Made by a program: the position numbers and the translations under genes
Assembly (NCBI GenBank): GCA_030549495.1
Contig: JAUIRK010000224.1
Location: 1 to 64,000 of the forward strand
Source of the DNA: Nectonema munidae
Lineage: Eukaryota > Nematomorpha > Nectonematoida > Nectonematidae
Direction: 5' to 3'
Length of the DNA: 64,000 bases
In this document: positions 31,264 through 42,486 of the stretch, piece by piece
How positions within the stretch are numbered: the first letter of the stretch is position 1
How the letters are laid out: every line of letters begins with the position of its first letter
Notes under the pieces: model-generated
Database searches by the model: none
The model's input: only the letters and a program-made list of their open reading frames with translations
What the model was told of the DNA's origin: nothing

Positions 31264-31450
31264 ATTTTGAACGATGATTCTTAGGTATTCGTAGCATTAG
31301 TTTCTTAAATCTTTGCAACATCAGACTAAATCTTTTATTTGCATCTCGATACTTCTTCAACTTCTGTTGACGTTCATATCCAGCCAATAGTCTTTCGTAA
31401 TGCATCTCTTCCTTTTTGTATACTTTGCATATTCCGTCTATAACACTCCC
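31262..31450 (-). CDS. Orphan 62-residue terminal exon, left
   Basis: On the minus strand, an acceptor-like AACAG is followed by 62 codons and TGA at 31,262-31,264. The peptide is strongly basic and helical-looking, with MHYERLLAGYERQQKLKK, DANKRFSLMLQRFKKL and a tail RIPKNHRSK. Codon use is coherent across the whole stretch, unlike the broken relics around it. No upstream exon, start codon or family is recognised. It could be the last exon of a host gene whose other exons are elsewhere, a retained gene fragment or the tail of an unfamiliar transposon ORF. The right copy (42,298-42,486) keeps the frame with two substitutions. Confidence 0.45.
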   Translation of the reverse strand, partial: GSVIDGICKVYKKEEMHYERLLAGYERQQKLKKYRDANKRFSLMLQRFKKLMLRIPKNHRSK

Positions 31451-31494
31451 CTGTTATTTCTTATATTTTTCAAAGACATACATCATTCTAATAC

Positions 31495-32226
31495 TGATCT
31501 AAACTTTTTTTGTTTTGCTGGTGATTTAACTATAAATCTACCCTTCTCTCATAATAGAACTATTTAATACTTTTCTGTTGAAATTGATAAACTCATAAAT
31601 ATAAGTAATGCTAATTGCATGACTATCAATTATATTAAATCAAAAAGCTACGCTCTTCAATAAAAGTAAATCATCTAAACCAGACTTCTCCTATTTTATA
31701 TTTGTATTAGTGAAAACTTACAATTTGCTAGGTGTGATTATTTTAACTGGCATCAACACAGTTCATATACCAACATTAAACTATGTAAAATTATAGGTGT
31801 GTTAAACACTTTAAAAACTTTTCCCCTTTAGATAGCAAACTTTTATTGTTTGATTCTTTTTTTCTACCCTATATCAATTATTGTATACTGATATGGGGCC
31901 ACCAAAATATTTCTTTACTTTCTAAGTCTCAAAAGAGGATTCTTAGATATATCTTTAATGTCAAATCCATCTCAAATACAACACAACTTTTCTATAAGTC
32001 AAAAATTTTGCAAATTAATGACCTTTATTCTTATAATTTAGCATTTTTCACCTACAAGCTTTTGAATCGTCGTTTGCCTTCAATATATGACTCTTACCTG
32101 AAGATGAAGTTTATTTCCAAACATGAGAACAACAAAATAAACAATAGAAATATACACATGTATACTTTACAATGCAATAATTTTACATATTCATTAAAAA
32201 AATCTTCGAAGTTTAATCATGTTTGA
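31495..32226 (+). pseudogene. LINE reverse transcriptase, C-terminal half, left
   Basis: Broken frames read FCFAGDLTINLPFSHN (the FADD motif mutated to FAGD), then LFNKSKSSKPDFSY. From 31,846 an open run to 32,226 contains FLPYINYCILIWGHQN, SKSQKRILRYIFNVKS and INDLYSYNLAFFTYKLLN. This is the standard palm-to-thumb order of Jockey/CR1-like LINEs. The loss of the catalytic aspartate and the stops show it is inactive. Right copy at 41,529-42,260. Confidence 0.85.
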
Positions 32227-32989
32227 GGGATTTACCAGAAGGCACATATGAACCGGGAGTATGGTACACCTCAAGAAATGCAACACTTTAAAAATAAAAT
32301 ATACACAGAAATAAAAAAGTTATTTTTTTACAAATAGAAAAGAGGAATTATGATAAAAAAATATATATACTACATTTGTAAGTTTGATTCTTTGTAGCGT
32401 ATGCATATACCTATATTCTACAGCAAATGTAGCAGTTTTTGATTGTGCACTTGAAATTGTAATTATCTATGAAATGAACTTTTAGTAAATTAATGGTACT
32501 GCTCATCACGAAGTATAAACTTGCTTAGACAAGAGTTCCAAATTTTATGACAAGAATATAATTTATGTAGCATTGATAAGCAAGATGATCCCCAAATTAA
32601 ATTGCAATACAAGAAGTGAGGAAAAATAGAGGCATTATAAAGAAATTAAAAAAAAAGTGAACTAAAATAAAACCGATACTAGAAGTATATCAATTATCAT
32701 CTGTTGAATTGTTATTTCATCATCACCATATGACTTTTTTTGATAAAGATGCTAAAGCTATCACAATATCAATGAAATTTATTTCAGTCAAATAAAATGA
32801 AAAGAAACTCATTGGAATAGACTTATCAATAAATTCCAAGGAATCATCAACAATGCAAGTGTTAGCGTAAGTGGATAAGCTATCAGCAAAATCATACCGT
32901 TAAAAGATGAACTATAAGATTTCATACTAGAATTTTCCAAAACTTTGTTTAGACTCTTCCATATGTTATTTTTTTACAGGATGAAAGCT
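32227..32989. other. AT-rich stretch, nothing recognised
   Basis: No open frame, repeat or terminal motif that I can name. Mirrored faithfully at about 40,790-41,525. Confidence 0.4.
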
Positions 32990-33039
32990 GGTTGAAATAG
33001 TATACTTTGGTACTAAATAGTACCGAAGTATACCAAATA

Positions 33040-33395
33040 GTATACTTTGACTTCGCCTTTTAACTTCAATCTTGTACTGTTTTAGAACATTCTTATGCTT
33101 AATCTGATTCAATGAATTAGGATTAAAAAGTTTAATTTTGTATTGTTTTACTTTTAATCTTCTAAGAGAATTTAAAAAGGGAGAAAACCAAGGCTTATTA
33201 TCCCACTTGACTTTGATTTTAATTAAGGGAAAGCTAAAAATAAGAATAAAAATGTTATATGCATCATTGGGATTTGACGCTTGAAAAACGGGCGAGAAGT
33301 CATTTTTTGCTACATAGCCTTGTTTAGGACTAAAAAATTTTTTCCATGTAAAAGAAGATTTGATTGGATATTTGATAAATTCATTTATAAAGATA
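33040..33395 (-). pseudogene. LINE endonuclease-RT linker fragment, left
   Basis: On the minus strand, in frame, it reads NPNDAYNIFILIFSFPLIKI, then KWDNKPWFSPFLNSLRRLK and LNQIKHKNVLKQYKIEVKRR. This is the linker typical of Jockey/CR1-like LINEs (AY..F...F....FP, PW.....S.R.K..L). Just beyond its end the left arm carries a ~40-bp palindromic insertion (about 33,000-33,045) absent from the right arm. Confidence 0.75.
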
Positions 33396-33589
33396 TGACG
33401 TAGAGATTACGAGCCCATAACGAATTTGTAGCCAAAAAGATGAAGGTCCTATCGAGTTACATAAGTTACTGTAGAATGAAATATTTTGAGTGAATTAAAC
33501 ACCTAAAGTTGGTTTATTAAATAAATTAAGAAAATAATTACCGGAGAAATTCTTCAAGTAGATGTTATTTTTATCTTTATATATTTGAC

Positions 33590-34765
33590 ATTGATTTACA
33601 CGTTTAATCGATTTTTGACAGGTTTTATTGATTTCATAAAAAATGAACATCACTATTAAATTCTGCATAGTTGAAATGTATAAAAAAATTTTATAAGAAT
33701 AAAAATTTTAATTTTGACATGGGCTGTCATATTTTAATTATTTTGTCAGGTTTGACTAATATTTATAAAAAAAAGAATATAACCAGTAAACACAGCCTAC
33801 TTGAGAATGGGTATATGCCATTCTCTAGGTGTGTAAAATGCCATATACGGTAAACTTCATCATCTCCCTATACTTTCTATTAAACGTAATTCTCTAATTC
33901 AAAAAACCGTACCTGATTCTTTCTTTTTAGTATAAATCAATTTTTTGACAGTTTTGATTGATTTTCATAAAAAAAAGAATTACACCACTGAATTACGCAT
34001 GCTTGAAAATGGGTATATATATGTAAAAAACATTATATAATTATTTAGATAAAAAGCTTCTTTTTAAGAATAACTGTCAAATTTAGGTCAATTTTTGACA
34101 GGTTTGATTGATTTTCATAAAAAATGAATATCACCACTGAATTCAGCATATTTGAAAATGGGTATACATGTATAAAATATTTTATATAATTATTTAGATA
34201 AAAAATTTCTTTTTGAGATGAGCTGTCACATTTAGATCAATTTTTTGATAAGTTTGATTGATTTTCATAAAAAATGAATATCATCACTGAATTCAGCATA
34301 TTTGAAAATGGGTATATATATGTAAAAAACATTATATAATTATTTAGATAAAAAGTTCCTTTTTGAGATGAGCTGTCACATTTAGATCAATTTTTTGACA
34401 GGTTTGATTGATTTTCATAAAAAATGAACATTACCACTGAATTCAGCATATTTGAAAATGGGTATAGATGTGTAAAAACTTTATATACTTATTTAGATAA
34501 AAAAAGTTTCTTTTTGAGATGAGCTGTCACATTTAGATCAATTTTTTGACAGGTTTGATTGATTTTCATAAAAAATGAATATCATCACTGAATTCGGCAT
34601 ATTTGAAAATGGGTATATATATGTAAATAACATTATATAATTATTTAGATAAAAAGTTTCTTTTTGAGATAAGCTGTCACATTTAGATCAATTTTTTGAC
34701 AGGTTTGATTGATTTTGATAAAAAATGGACATCACCACTGAATTCAGCATAGTTGAAATATATAT
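33590..34765 (+). repeat. ~150-bp tandem array, about six copies plus degenerate leaders, left
   Basis: Each unit contains TTGACAGGTTTGATTGATTT, CACTGAATTCAGCATA, GAAAATGGGTATA and GAGATGAGCTGTCACATTTA. TTGACA recurs at about 33,945, 34,095, 34,245, 34,395, 34,545 and 34,696, a steady ~150-bp spacing. Earlier units (33,590-33,940) are more diverged. The array ends next to the Penelope-like element. The unit has no coding potential. Mirrored at 39,035-40,210. Confidence 0.92.
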
Positions 34766-34867
34766 GTAACAATATGGGATGTTGGGTTTTCCATGTCATA
34801 AATAATAATTTGAAAAAAGAAACAATTTTGAGTTTAAGGAAAAATTTTTATTGAAAATACAATTAAT

Positions 34868-34905
34868 TTCGGATTCTGCCTGAAACCGTTATCAAGTCTA
34901 TATAA
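34868..34905 (-). ncRNA. Degenerate hammerhead-ribozyme-like motif, left
   Basis: On the minus strand TTGATAACGG, a short loop, then AATCCGAAATT. The layout resembles the CTGATGA - stem II - GAAA core of the minimal hammerhead ribozymes found in Penelope-like element termini. Two core bases differ (the leading C and G of CTGATGA), so it would be inactive if real. It lies about 10 bp outside the inverted repeat of the neighbouring Penelope-like element and on the opposite strand to its ORF. Confidence 0.25.
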
Positions 34906-34914
34906 AAAAGTAAA

Positions 34915-35930
34915 TATAAAAATTTTATAAGAAAAGATGTAAATTCTTACAATATGTGTGGGGGAAAATGAGTTAAACAAAGAACTAGAAAATATAACAC
35001 TTACATTTGAAGCAAATAATTTTCCAACGGAAATCATAAACAAATGTAAGCGAATTTCTGAAATTAAATCTCAATCAAAAAACACAAATTTTCCTGAAGC
35101 TCAATTTTTAAATGATTTTTTCAATAAATGCATTTATAAAAAAACTCTCAAGTTATCTATACCATATATTCAACTTTTTTACAAAAATCTTCAACATTTA
35201 TTTAAAAGTTACAATATTCAAACGATACCTAAACCCATGAGATCCCTTAAATCTTTTTTTCCTAATAATCGAAATAAAAAAATTCTAAAAAAAAAACATA
35301 AAAAATTGCATTTATCAACTTAATTGTTTAGATTGTAAAGCTGTATACATAGGACAAACTAGTCAAAAATTACATCAACGCATTGGACAACATAAAAGTA
35401 CATTTAAATCTTATACCACAAGTAATAATCTACAGAATACAACATTCACTTCTAAACTAAATGAGCATTACTATTTAAAAAAACATACTTTTGATTTCAA
35501 TAATCCCAAAATTTTACATGTTTGTAAACAGGAATCTCTAGAATTGTATGAAGTTGTTTTTTCAATGAAAAATCCTAATTCAATTAATGAACATATATAC
35601 ATATCCCCTATATATCATAACTTAATCAATGATTAGTTTTCATTCACCTTTAATATTGCATCATTACTTCTTAATTTAATTAATTTTACTTTTCTTTGTA
35701 TAACTTTCAATAATATATCTCATAAACACACTCTATTTCGACTAACACACTTGATTTTACTTTTACACACCATTCTATTGTTTACTTCTTCACAACACGT
35801 TAATATTTATCACCTCTACTTTTGTTATACCTCTTAACTTCACACATCATTGTTTGGTTGTTTTACACCCTTTTCTTCACCTCCCACACATATTGTAAGA
35901 ATTTACATCTTTTCTTATAAAATTTTTATA
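34915..35930 (+). mobile_element. Penelope-like retroelement fragment with GIY-YIG endonuclease, left
   Basis: Flanked by exact 47-bp inverted repeats (34,915-34,962 and 35,883-35,930; contain GATGTAAATTCTTACAATAT). Inside, 34,958-35,323 encodes a 121-codon piece of the RT-thumb region (KQ/RL-poor, LKSFFPNNRNKKIL near its end). After a one-base shift at a run of ten A, the reading continues as CIYQLNCLDCKAVYIG and SQKLHQRIGQHKS to TAG at 35,634-35,636. The IY/YIG pair, the paired cysteines and QH are the GIY-YIG nuclease signature of EN-containing Penelope-like elements. The RT core is missing. The same frameshift is present in the right copy. Confidence 0.85.
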
Positions 35931-36179
35931 AACATTAAAAATATTTATAAAAACTTATTAATATGTGGGAAAAATAGGGGGGGGGGCACTTTACGCATCC
36001 CAGCACTTGAGCGGACAAATTTTGCCCAGCACTAATAGGGTTAATATAATATTCATTTTTGATCTTTATAAGGTCTAAATTTAACATAATATAAAGTATT
36101 TTCATTGAAAAAAAGATTCGAAGAATTACGGTCTTTGTTAGGTTAACAACCATTTTAATCAACGCTTCCAGTTCAAGGA

Positions 36180-36450
36180 AGAAGGAATAGGCATCAGGTA
36201 CAGGACTAATGGGAAGATGCATAAACAAAGACGACTGCCTGCCTTAACAAAGCTCAAATGAACAGTTATTTGAAATTTTTTGCGGATAAGATACCCTGAA
36301 CGCCATGAGTAAGCAGAAAATGCAGTCATCAACTTATAAGTTACCTTGGGCCTGTGACAACTAACGCCTCACAATGAACACTAAGAAGACAGAAGTCATG
36401 TTTTAACCGCGCCCTAGCAAGACTTGCAAGTTCTATTTTAATAAAAACTC
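36180..36450 (+). pseudogene. LINE reverse transcriptase scrap next to the palindrome centre, left
   Basis: Reads MQSSTYKLPWACDN, a stop, then RLTMNTKKTEVMF. This is the 'W...N.L.LN..KT..M.F' block found just after the FADD motif in LINE reverse transcriptases. It lies within 120 bp of the end of the arm. Mirrored at about 37,350-37,620. Confidence 0.6.
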
Positions 36451-36558
36451 TGATAAAAGTGAGAAAAATTGATAAAGTGCGCATCATAAAATGTAAAATT
36501 TTTTATCATTATAAAAATTAATTTATTTCATTCAAAAGGTTATTCGTAAGTTAATAAT

Positions 36559-37274
36559 GCTGGTTATGTCATTGAAGTATTTGCATTGAAAACTTAAAAA
36601 AATTTGCGATAGAAGAATATTTCTTTAAGATAATTCGAAAATTCAAGTGCGCTGACCTAAAAACAAAAATACATCTTTAAATTTATGAAGTTACTTCTAC
36701 TGTTGAATAATAAATATCTTTCCTTAGCAGTGTTAGTAAAGTAATCATATGATCAAGACACAAAATCACAGACCTAAAAAATATAATACAGTCAAACTTG
36801 CTGGACGCTCGATTACCCACATAAAAATATTTGCGCGGTTATGCGGGTGTGGATAGAAGAATTTTGAGTTTTATGTACTTGGAGTTTTTAAGTGTTTCAA
36901 GTGAGAGTTGGATGTTTAAACCTTGGACTCACCTCCCTGAAGAAACGTAATAAAATTACTGCTTTGTTAGCCCAGTGATTAGTTGATTCAATTTTTGTGT
37001 GTTCAATAGTTTACTCAAAAATTTATTTCGAAATCTATGCTGGCAACAAAATTATTTGCAGGACTGGGGGTACCCACAAAGTTTATTTTGCGGGTATGGG
37101 CTGGTCCACGTTTTGCTCTCATACTTGTTGGAACAGCACGCACACATTAGGCCACAATGTATTTCCCACAAATTACTTGTTGTATATATGACAGCAAAAT
37201 CTGAAAAATGTTTGAAATGGCAATAAAGAGAAAAAAACTGACATTTCCAAAAAGGACAACGAAATCGAATTTTT
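36559..37274. other. Single-copy spacer at the palindrome centre
   Basis: These 716 bp have no inverted partner. The arms stop matching at the last TTAATAAT on the left (36,551-36,558) and its complement at 37,275. A stretch near 36,790 (ACAGTCAAACTTGCTGGACG) loosely recalls the ends of pogo/Tigger-type elements, but no partner end is clear. Open frames of 60-75 codons around 37,000-37,230 overlap in several frames and look random. Confidence 0.85.
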
Positions 37275-37349
37275 ATTATTAACTTATGAATAACCTTTTG
37301 AATTTTACATTTTATGATTCGCACTTTATCAATTTTTCTCACTTTTATC

Positions 37350-37620
37350 AGAGTTTTTATTAAAATAGAACTTGCAAGTCTTGCTAGGGCGCGGTTAAAA
37401 CATGACTTCTGTCTTCTTAGTGTTCATTGTGAGGCGTTAGTTGTCACAGGCCCAAGATAACTTATAAGTTGATGACTGCATTTTCTGCTTACTCATGGCG
37501 TTCAGGGTATCTTATCCGCAAAAAATTTCAAATAACTGTTCATTTGAGCTTTGTTAAGGCAGGCAGTCGTCTTTGTTTATGCATCTTCCCATTAGTCCTG
37601 TACCTGATGCCTATTCCTTC
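37350..37620 (-). pseudogene. LINE reverse transcriptase scrap, right copy
   Basis: Reverse complement of 36,180-36,450, with the same NTKKTEVMF block and the same stop. It begins about 75 bp from the right border of the central spacer. Confidence 0.6.
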
Positions 37621-37871
37621 TTCCTTGAACTGGAAGCGTTGATTAAAATGGTTGTTAACCTAACAAAGACCGTAATTCTTCGAATCTTTTTTTCAATGAA
37701 AATACTTTATATTATGTTAAATTTAGACCTTATAAAGATCAAAAATGAATATTATATTAACCCTATTAGTGCTGGGCAAAATTTGTCCGCTCAAGTGCTG
37801 GGATGCGTAAAGTGCCCCCCCCCCCTATTTTTCCCACATATTAATAAGTTTTTATAAATATTTTTAATGTT

Positions 37872-38886
37872 TATAAAAATTTTATAAGAAAAGATGTAAA
37901 TTCTTACAATATGTGTGGGAGGTGAAGAAAAGGGTGTAAAACAACCAAACAATGATGTGTGAAGTTAAGAGGTATAACAAAAGTAGAGGTGATAAATATT
38001 AACGTGTTGTGAAGAAGTAAACAATAGAATGGTGTGTAAAAGTAAAATCAAGTGTGTTAGTCGAAATAGAGTGTGTTTATGAGATATATTATTGAAAGTT
38101 ATACAAAGAAAAGTAAAATTAATTAAATTAAGAAGTAATGATGCAATATTAAAGGTGAATGAAAACTAATCATTGATTAAGTTATGATATATAGGGGATA
38201 TGTATATATGTTCATTAATTGAATTAGGATTTTTCATTGAAAAAACAACTTCATAGAATTCTAGAGATTCCTGTTTACAAACATGTAAAATTTTGGGATT
38301 ATTGAAATCAAAAGTATGTTTTTTTAAATAGTAATGTTTATTTAGTTTAGAAGTGAATGTTGTATTCTGTAGATTATTACTTGTGGTATAAGATTTAAAT
38401 GTACTTTTATGTTGTCCAATGCGTTGATGTAATTTTTGACTAGTTTGTCCTATGTATACAGCTTTACAATCTAAACAATTAAGTTGATAAATGCAATTTT
38501 TTATGTTTTTTTTTTAGAATTTTTTTATTTCGATTATTAGGAAAAAAAGATTTAAGGGATCTCATGGGTTTAGGTATCGTTTGAATATTGTAACTTTTAA
38601 ATAAATGTTGAAGATTTTTGTAAAAAAGTTGAATATATGGTATAGATAACTTGAGAGTTTTTTTATAAATGCATTTATTGAAAAAATCATTTAAAAATTG
38701 AGCTTCAGGAAAATTTGTGTTTTTTGATTGAGATTTAATTTCAGAAATTCGCTTACATTTGTTTATGATTTCCGTTGGAAAATTATTTGCTTCAAATGTA
38801 AGTGTTATATTTTCTAGTTCTTTGTTTAACTCATTTTCCCCCACACATATTGTAAGAATTTACATCTTTTCTTATAAAATTTTTAT
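37872..38886 (-). mobile_element. Penelope-like retroelement fragment with GIY-YIG endonuclease, right
   Basis: Inverted copy of 34,915-35,930, again bounded by 47-bp inverted repeats. The 121-codon ORF (38,479-38,844) is identical in protein, and the GIY-YIG frame runs to TAG near 38,166. The frameshifting A10 run is unchanged. Confidence 0.85.
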
Positions 38887-39034
38887 ATTTACTTTTTTAT
38901 ATAGACTTGATAACGGTTTCAGGCAGAATCCGAAATTAATTCTATTTTCAATAAAAATTTTTCCTTAAACTCAAAATTGTTTCTTTTTTCAAATTATTAT
39001 TTATGACATGGAAAACCCAACATCCCATATTGTT

Positions 39035-40210
39035 ACATATATATTTCAACTATGCTGAATTCAGTGGTGATGTCCATTTTTTATCAAAATCAATCAAACC
39101 TGTCAAAAAATTGATCTAAATGTGACAGCTTATCTCAAAAAGAAACTTTTTATCTAAATAATTATATAATGTTATTTACATATATATACCCATTTTCAAA
39201 TATGCCGAATTCAGTGATGATATTCATTTTTTATGAAAATCAATCAAACCTGTCAAAAAATTGATCTAAATGTGACAGCTCATCTCAAAAAGAAACTTTT
39301 TTTATCTAAATAAGTATATAAAGTTTTTACACATCTATACCCATTTTCAAATATGCTGAATTCAGTGGTAATGTTCATTTTTTATGAAAATCAATCAAAC
39401 CTGTCAAAAAATTGATCTAAATGTGACAGCTCATCTCAAAAAGGAACTTTTTATCTAAATAATTATATAATGTTTTTTACATATATATACCCATTTTCAA
39501 ATATGCTGAATTCAGTGATGATATTCATTTTTTATGAAAATCAATCAAACTTATCAAAAAATTGATCTAAATGTGACAGCTCATCTCAAAAAGAAATTTT
39601 TTATCTAAATAATTATATAAAATATTTTATACATGTATACCCATTTTCAAATATGCTGAATTCAGTGGTGATATTCATTTTTTATGAAAATCAATCAAAC
39701 CTGTCAAAAATTGACCTAAATTTGACAGTTATTCTTAAAAAGAAGCTTTTTATCTAAATAATTATATAATGTTTTTTACATATATATACCCATTTTCAAG
39801 CATGCGTAATTCAGTGGTGTAATTCTTTTTTTTATGAAAATCAATCAAAACTGTCAAAAAATTGATTTATACTAAAAAGAAAGAATCAGGTACGGTTTTT
39901 TGAATTAGAGAATTACGTTTAATAGAAAGTATAGGGAGATGATGAAGTTTACCGTATATGGCATTTTACACACATATACCCATTCTCAAGTAGGCTGTGT
40001 TTACTGGTTATATTCTTTTTTTTATAAATATTAGTCAAACCTGACAAAATAATTAAAATATGACAGCCCATGTCAAAATTAAAATTTTTATTCTTATAAA
40101 ATTTTTTTATACATTTCAACTATGCAGAATTTAATAGTGATGTTCATTTTTTATGAAATCAATAAAACCTGTCAAAAATCGATTAAACGTGTAAATCAAT
40201 GTCAAATATA
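39035..40210 (-). repeat. ~150-bp tandem array, right copy
   Basis: Mirror image of 33,590-34,765 with the same number and order of units, so the array has not expanded or contracted between the arms. Confidence 0.92.
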
Positions 40211-40399
40211 TAAAGATAAAAATAACATCTACTTGAAGAATTTCTCCGGTAATTATTTTCTTAATTTATTTAATAAACCAACTTTAGGTGTTTAATTCAC
40301 TCAAAATATTTCATTCTACAGTAACTTATGTAACTCGATAGGACCTCCATCTTTTTGGCTACAAATTCGTTATGGGCTCGTAATCTCTACGTCATATCT

Positions 40400-40770
40400 T
40401 TATAAATGAATTTATCAAATATCCAATCAAATCTTCTTTTACATGGAAAAAATTTTTTAGTCCTAAACAAGGCTATGTAGCAAAAAATGACTTCTCGCCC
40501 GTTTTTCAAGCGTCAAATCCCAATGATGCATATAACATTTTTATTCTTATTTTTAGCTTTCCCTTAATTAAAATCAGTCAAGTGGGATAATAAGCCTTCG
40601 TTTTCTCCCTTTTTAAATTCTCTTAGAAGATTAAAAGTAAAACAATACAAAATTAAACTTTTTAATCCTAATTCATTGAATCAGATTAAGCATAAGAATG
40701 TTCTAAAACAGTACAAGATTGAAGTTAAAATGGCGAAGTCAAAGTACTATTTCAACCAGCTTTCATCCTG
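40400..40770 (+). pseudogene. LINE endonuclease-RT linker fragment, right
   Basis: Plus-strand copy of 33,040-33,395 (contains NDAYNIFILIFSFPLIKI). A small deletion around 40,575 shifts the frame relative to the left copy, and the 40-bp palindromic insertion is absent. Confidence 0.75.
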
Positions 40771-41528
40771 TAAAAAAATAACATATGGAAGAGTCTAAAC
40801 AAAGTTTTGGAAAATTCTAGTATGAAATCTTATAGTTCATCTTTTAACGGTATGATTTTGCTGATAGCTTATCCACTTACGCTAACACTTGCATTGTTGA
40901 TGATTCCTTGGAATTTATTGATAAGTCTATTCCAATGAGTTTCTTTTCATTTTATTTGACTGAAATAAATTTCATTGATATTGTGATAGCTTTAGCATCT
41001 TTATCAAAAAAAGTCATATGGTGATGATGAAATAACAATTCAACAGATAATTGATATACTTCTTAGTATCGGTTTTATTTTAGTTCACTTTTTTTTTAAT
41101 TTCTTTATAATGCCTCTATTTTTCCTCACTTCTTGTATTGCAATTTAATTTGGGGATCATCTTGCTTATCAATGCTACATAAATTATATTCTTGTCATAA
41201 AATTTGGAACTCTTGTCTAAGCAAGTTTATACTTCGTGATGAGCAGTACCATTAATTTACTAAAAGTTCATTTCATAGATAATTACAATTTCAAGTGCAC
41301 AATCAAAAACTGCTACATTTGCTGTAGAATATAGGTATATGCATACGCTACAAAGAATCAAACTTACAAATGTAGTATATATATTTTTTTATCATAATTC
41401 CTCTTTTCTATTTGTAAAAAAATAACTTTTTTATTTCTGTGTATATTTTATTTTCAAAGTGTTGCATTCCTTGAGGTGTACCATACTCCCGGTTCATATG
41501 TGCCTTCTGGTAAATCCCTCAAACATGA

Positions 41529-42260
41529 TTAAACTCCGAAGATTTTTTTTAATGAATATGTAAAATTATTGCATTGTAAAGTATACATGTGTATATTTCT
41601 ATTGTTTATTTTGTTGTTCTCATGTTTGGAAATAAACTTCATCTTCAGGTAAGAGTCATATATTGAAGGCAAACGACGATTCAAAAGCTTGTAGGTGAAA
41701 AATGCTAAATTATAAGAATAAAGGTCATTAATTTGCAAAATTTTTGACTTATAGAAAAGTTGTGTTGTATTTGAGATGGATTTGACATTAAAGATATATC
41801 TAAGAATCCTCTTTTGAGACTTAGAAAGTAAAGAAGTATTTTGGTGGCCCCATATCAGTATACAATAATTGATATAGGGTAGAAAAAAGAATCAAACAAT
41901 AAAAGTTTGATATCTAAAGGGGAAAAGTTTTTCAAGAGTTTAACACACCTATAATTTTACATAGTTTAATGTTGGTATATGAACTGTGTTGATGCCAGTT
42001 AAAATAATCACACCTAGCAAATTGTAAGTTTTTACTAATTAAAATATAAAATAGGAGAAGTCTGGTTTAGATGATTTACTTTTATTGAAGAGCGTAGCTT
42101 TTTGATTTAATATAATTGATAGTCATGCAATTAGCATTACTTATTATATTTATGAGTTTATCAAGTTCAACAGAAAAGTATTAAATAGTTCTATTATGAG
42201 AGAAGGGTAGATTTATAGTTAAATCACCAGCAAAACAAAAAAAGTTTAGATCAGTATTAG
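41529..42260 (-). pseudogene. LINE reverse transcriptase, C-terminal half, right
   Basis: Inverted copy of 31,495-32,226. The open frame ends differently (KKIFGV) because an A run is one base longer than in the left copy. Confidence 0.85.
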
Positions 42261-42297
42261 AATGATGTATGTCTTTGAAAAATATAAGAAATAACAG

Positions 42298-42486
42298 GGG
42301 AGTGTTATAGACGGAATATGCAAAGTATACAAAAAGGAAGAGATGCATTACGAAAGACTATTGGCTGGATATGAACGTCAACAGAAGTTGAAGAAGTATC
42401 GAGATGCAAATAAAAGATTTAGTCTGATGATGCAAAGATTTAAGAAACTAATTCTACGAATACCTAAGAATCATCGTTCAAAATGA
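42298..42486 (+). CDS. Orphan 62-residue terminal exon, right
   Basis: An AACAG acceptor-like site is followed by 62 codons and TGA at 42,484-42,486. It differs from the left copy at two residues (a Leu/Met and a Met/Ile change) with no frame loss. Same uncertainty as the left copy. Confidence 0.45.
   Translation, partial: GSVIDGICKVYKKEEMHYERLLAGYERQQKLKKYRDANKRFSLMMQRFKKLILRIPKNHRSK

Noticed and set aside
33590-34765. CRISPR-like array
   Set aside because: Units are ~150 bp and similar throughout, without short repeats separated by unique spacers, and the setting is eukaryotic.
36999-37226. Overlapping frames of 64-96 codons in the central spacer on both strands
   Set aside because: Composition is not protein-like and several frames are open at once; a chance result of a less AT-rich patch.
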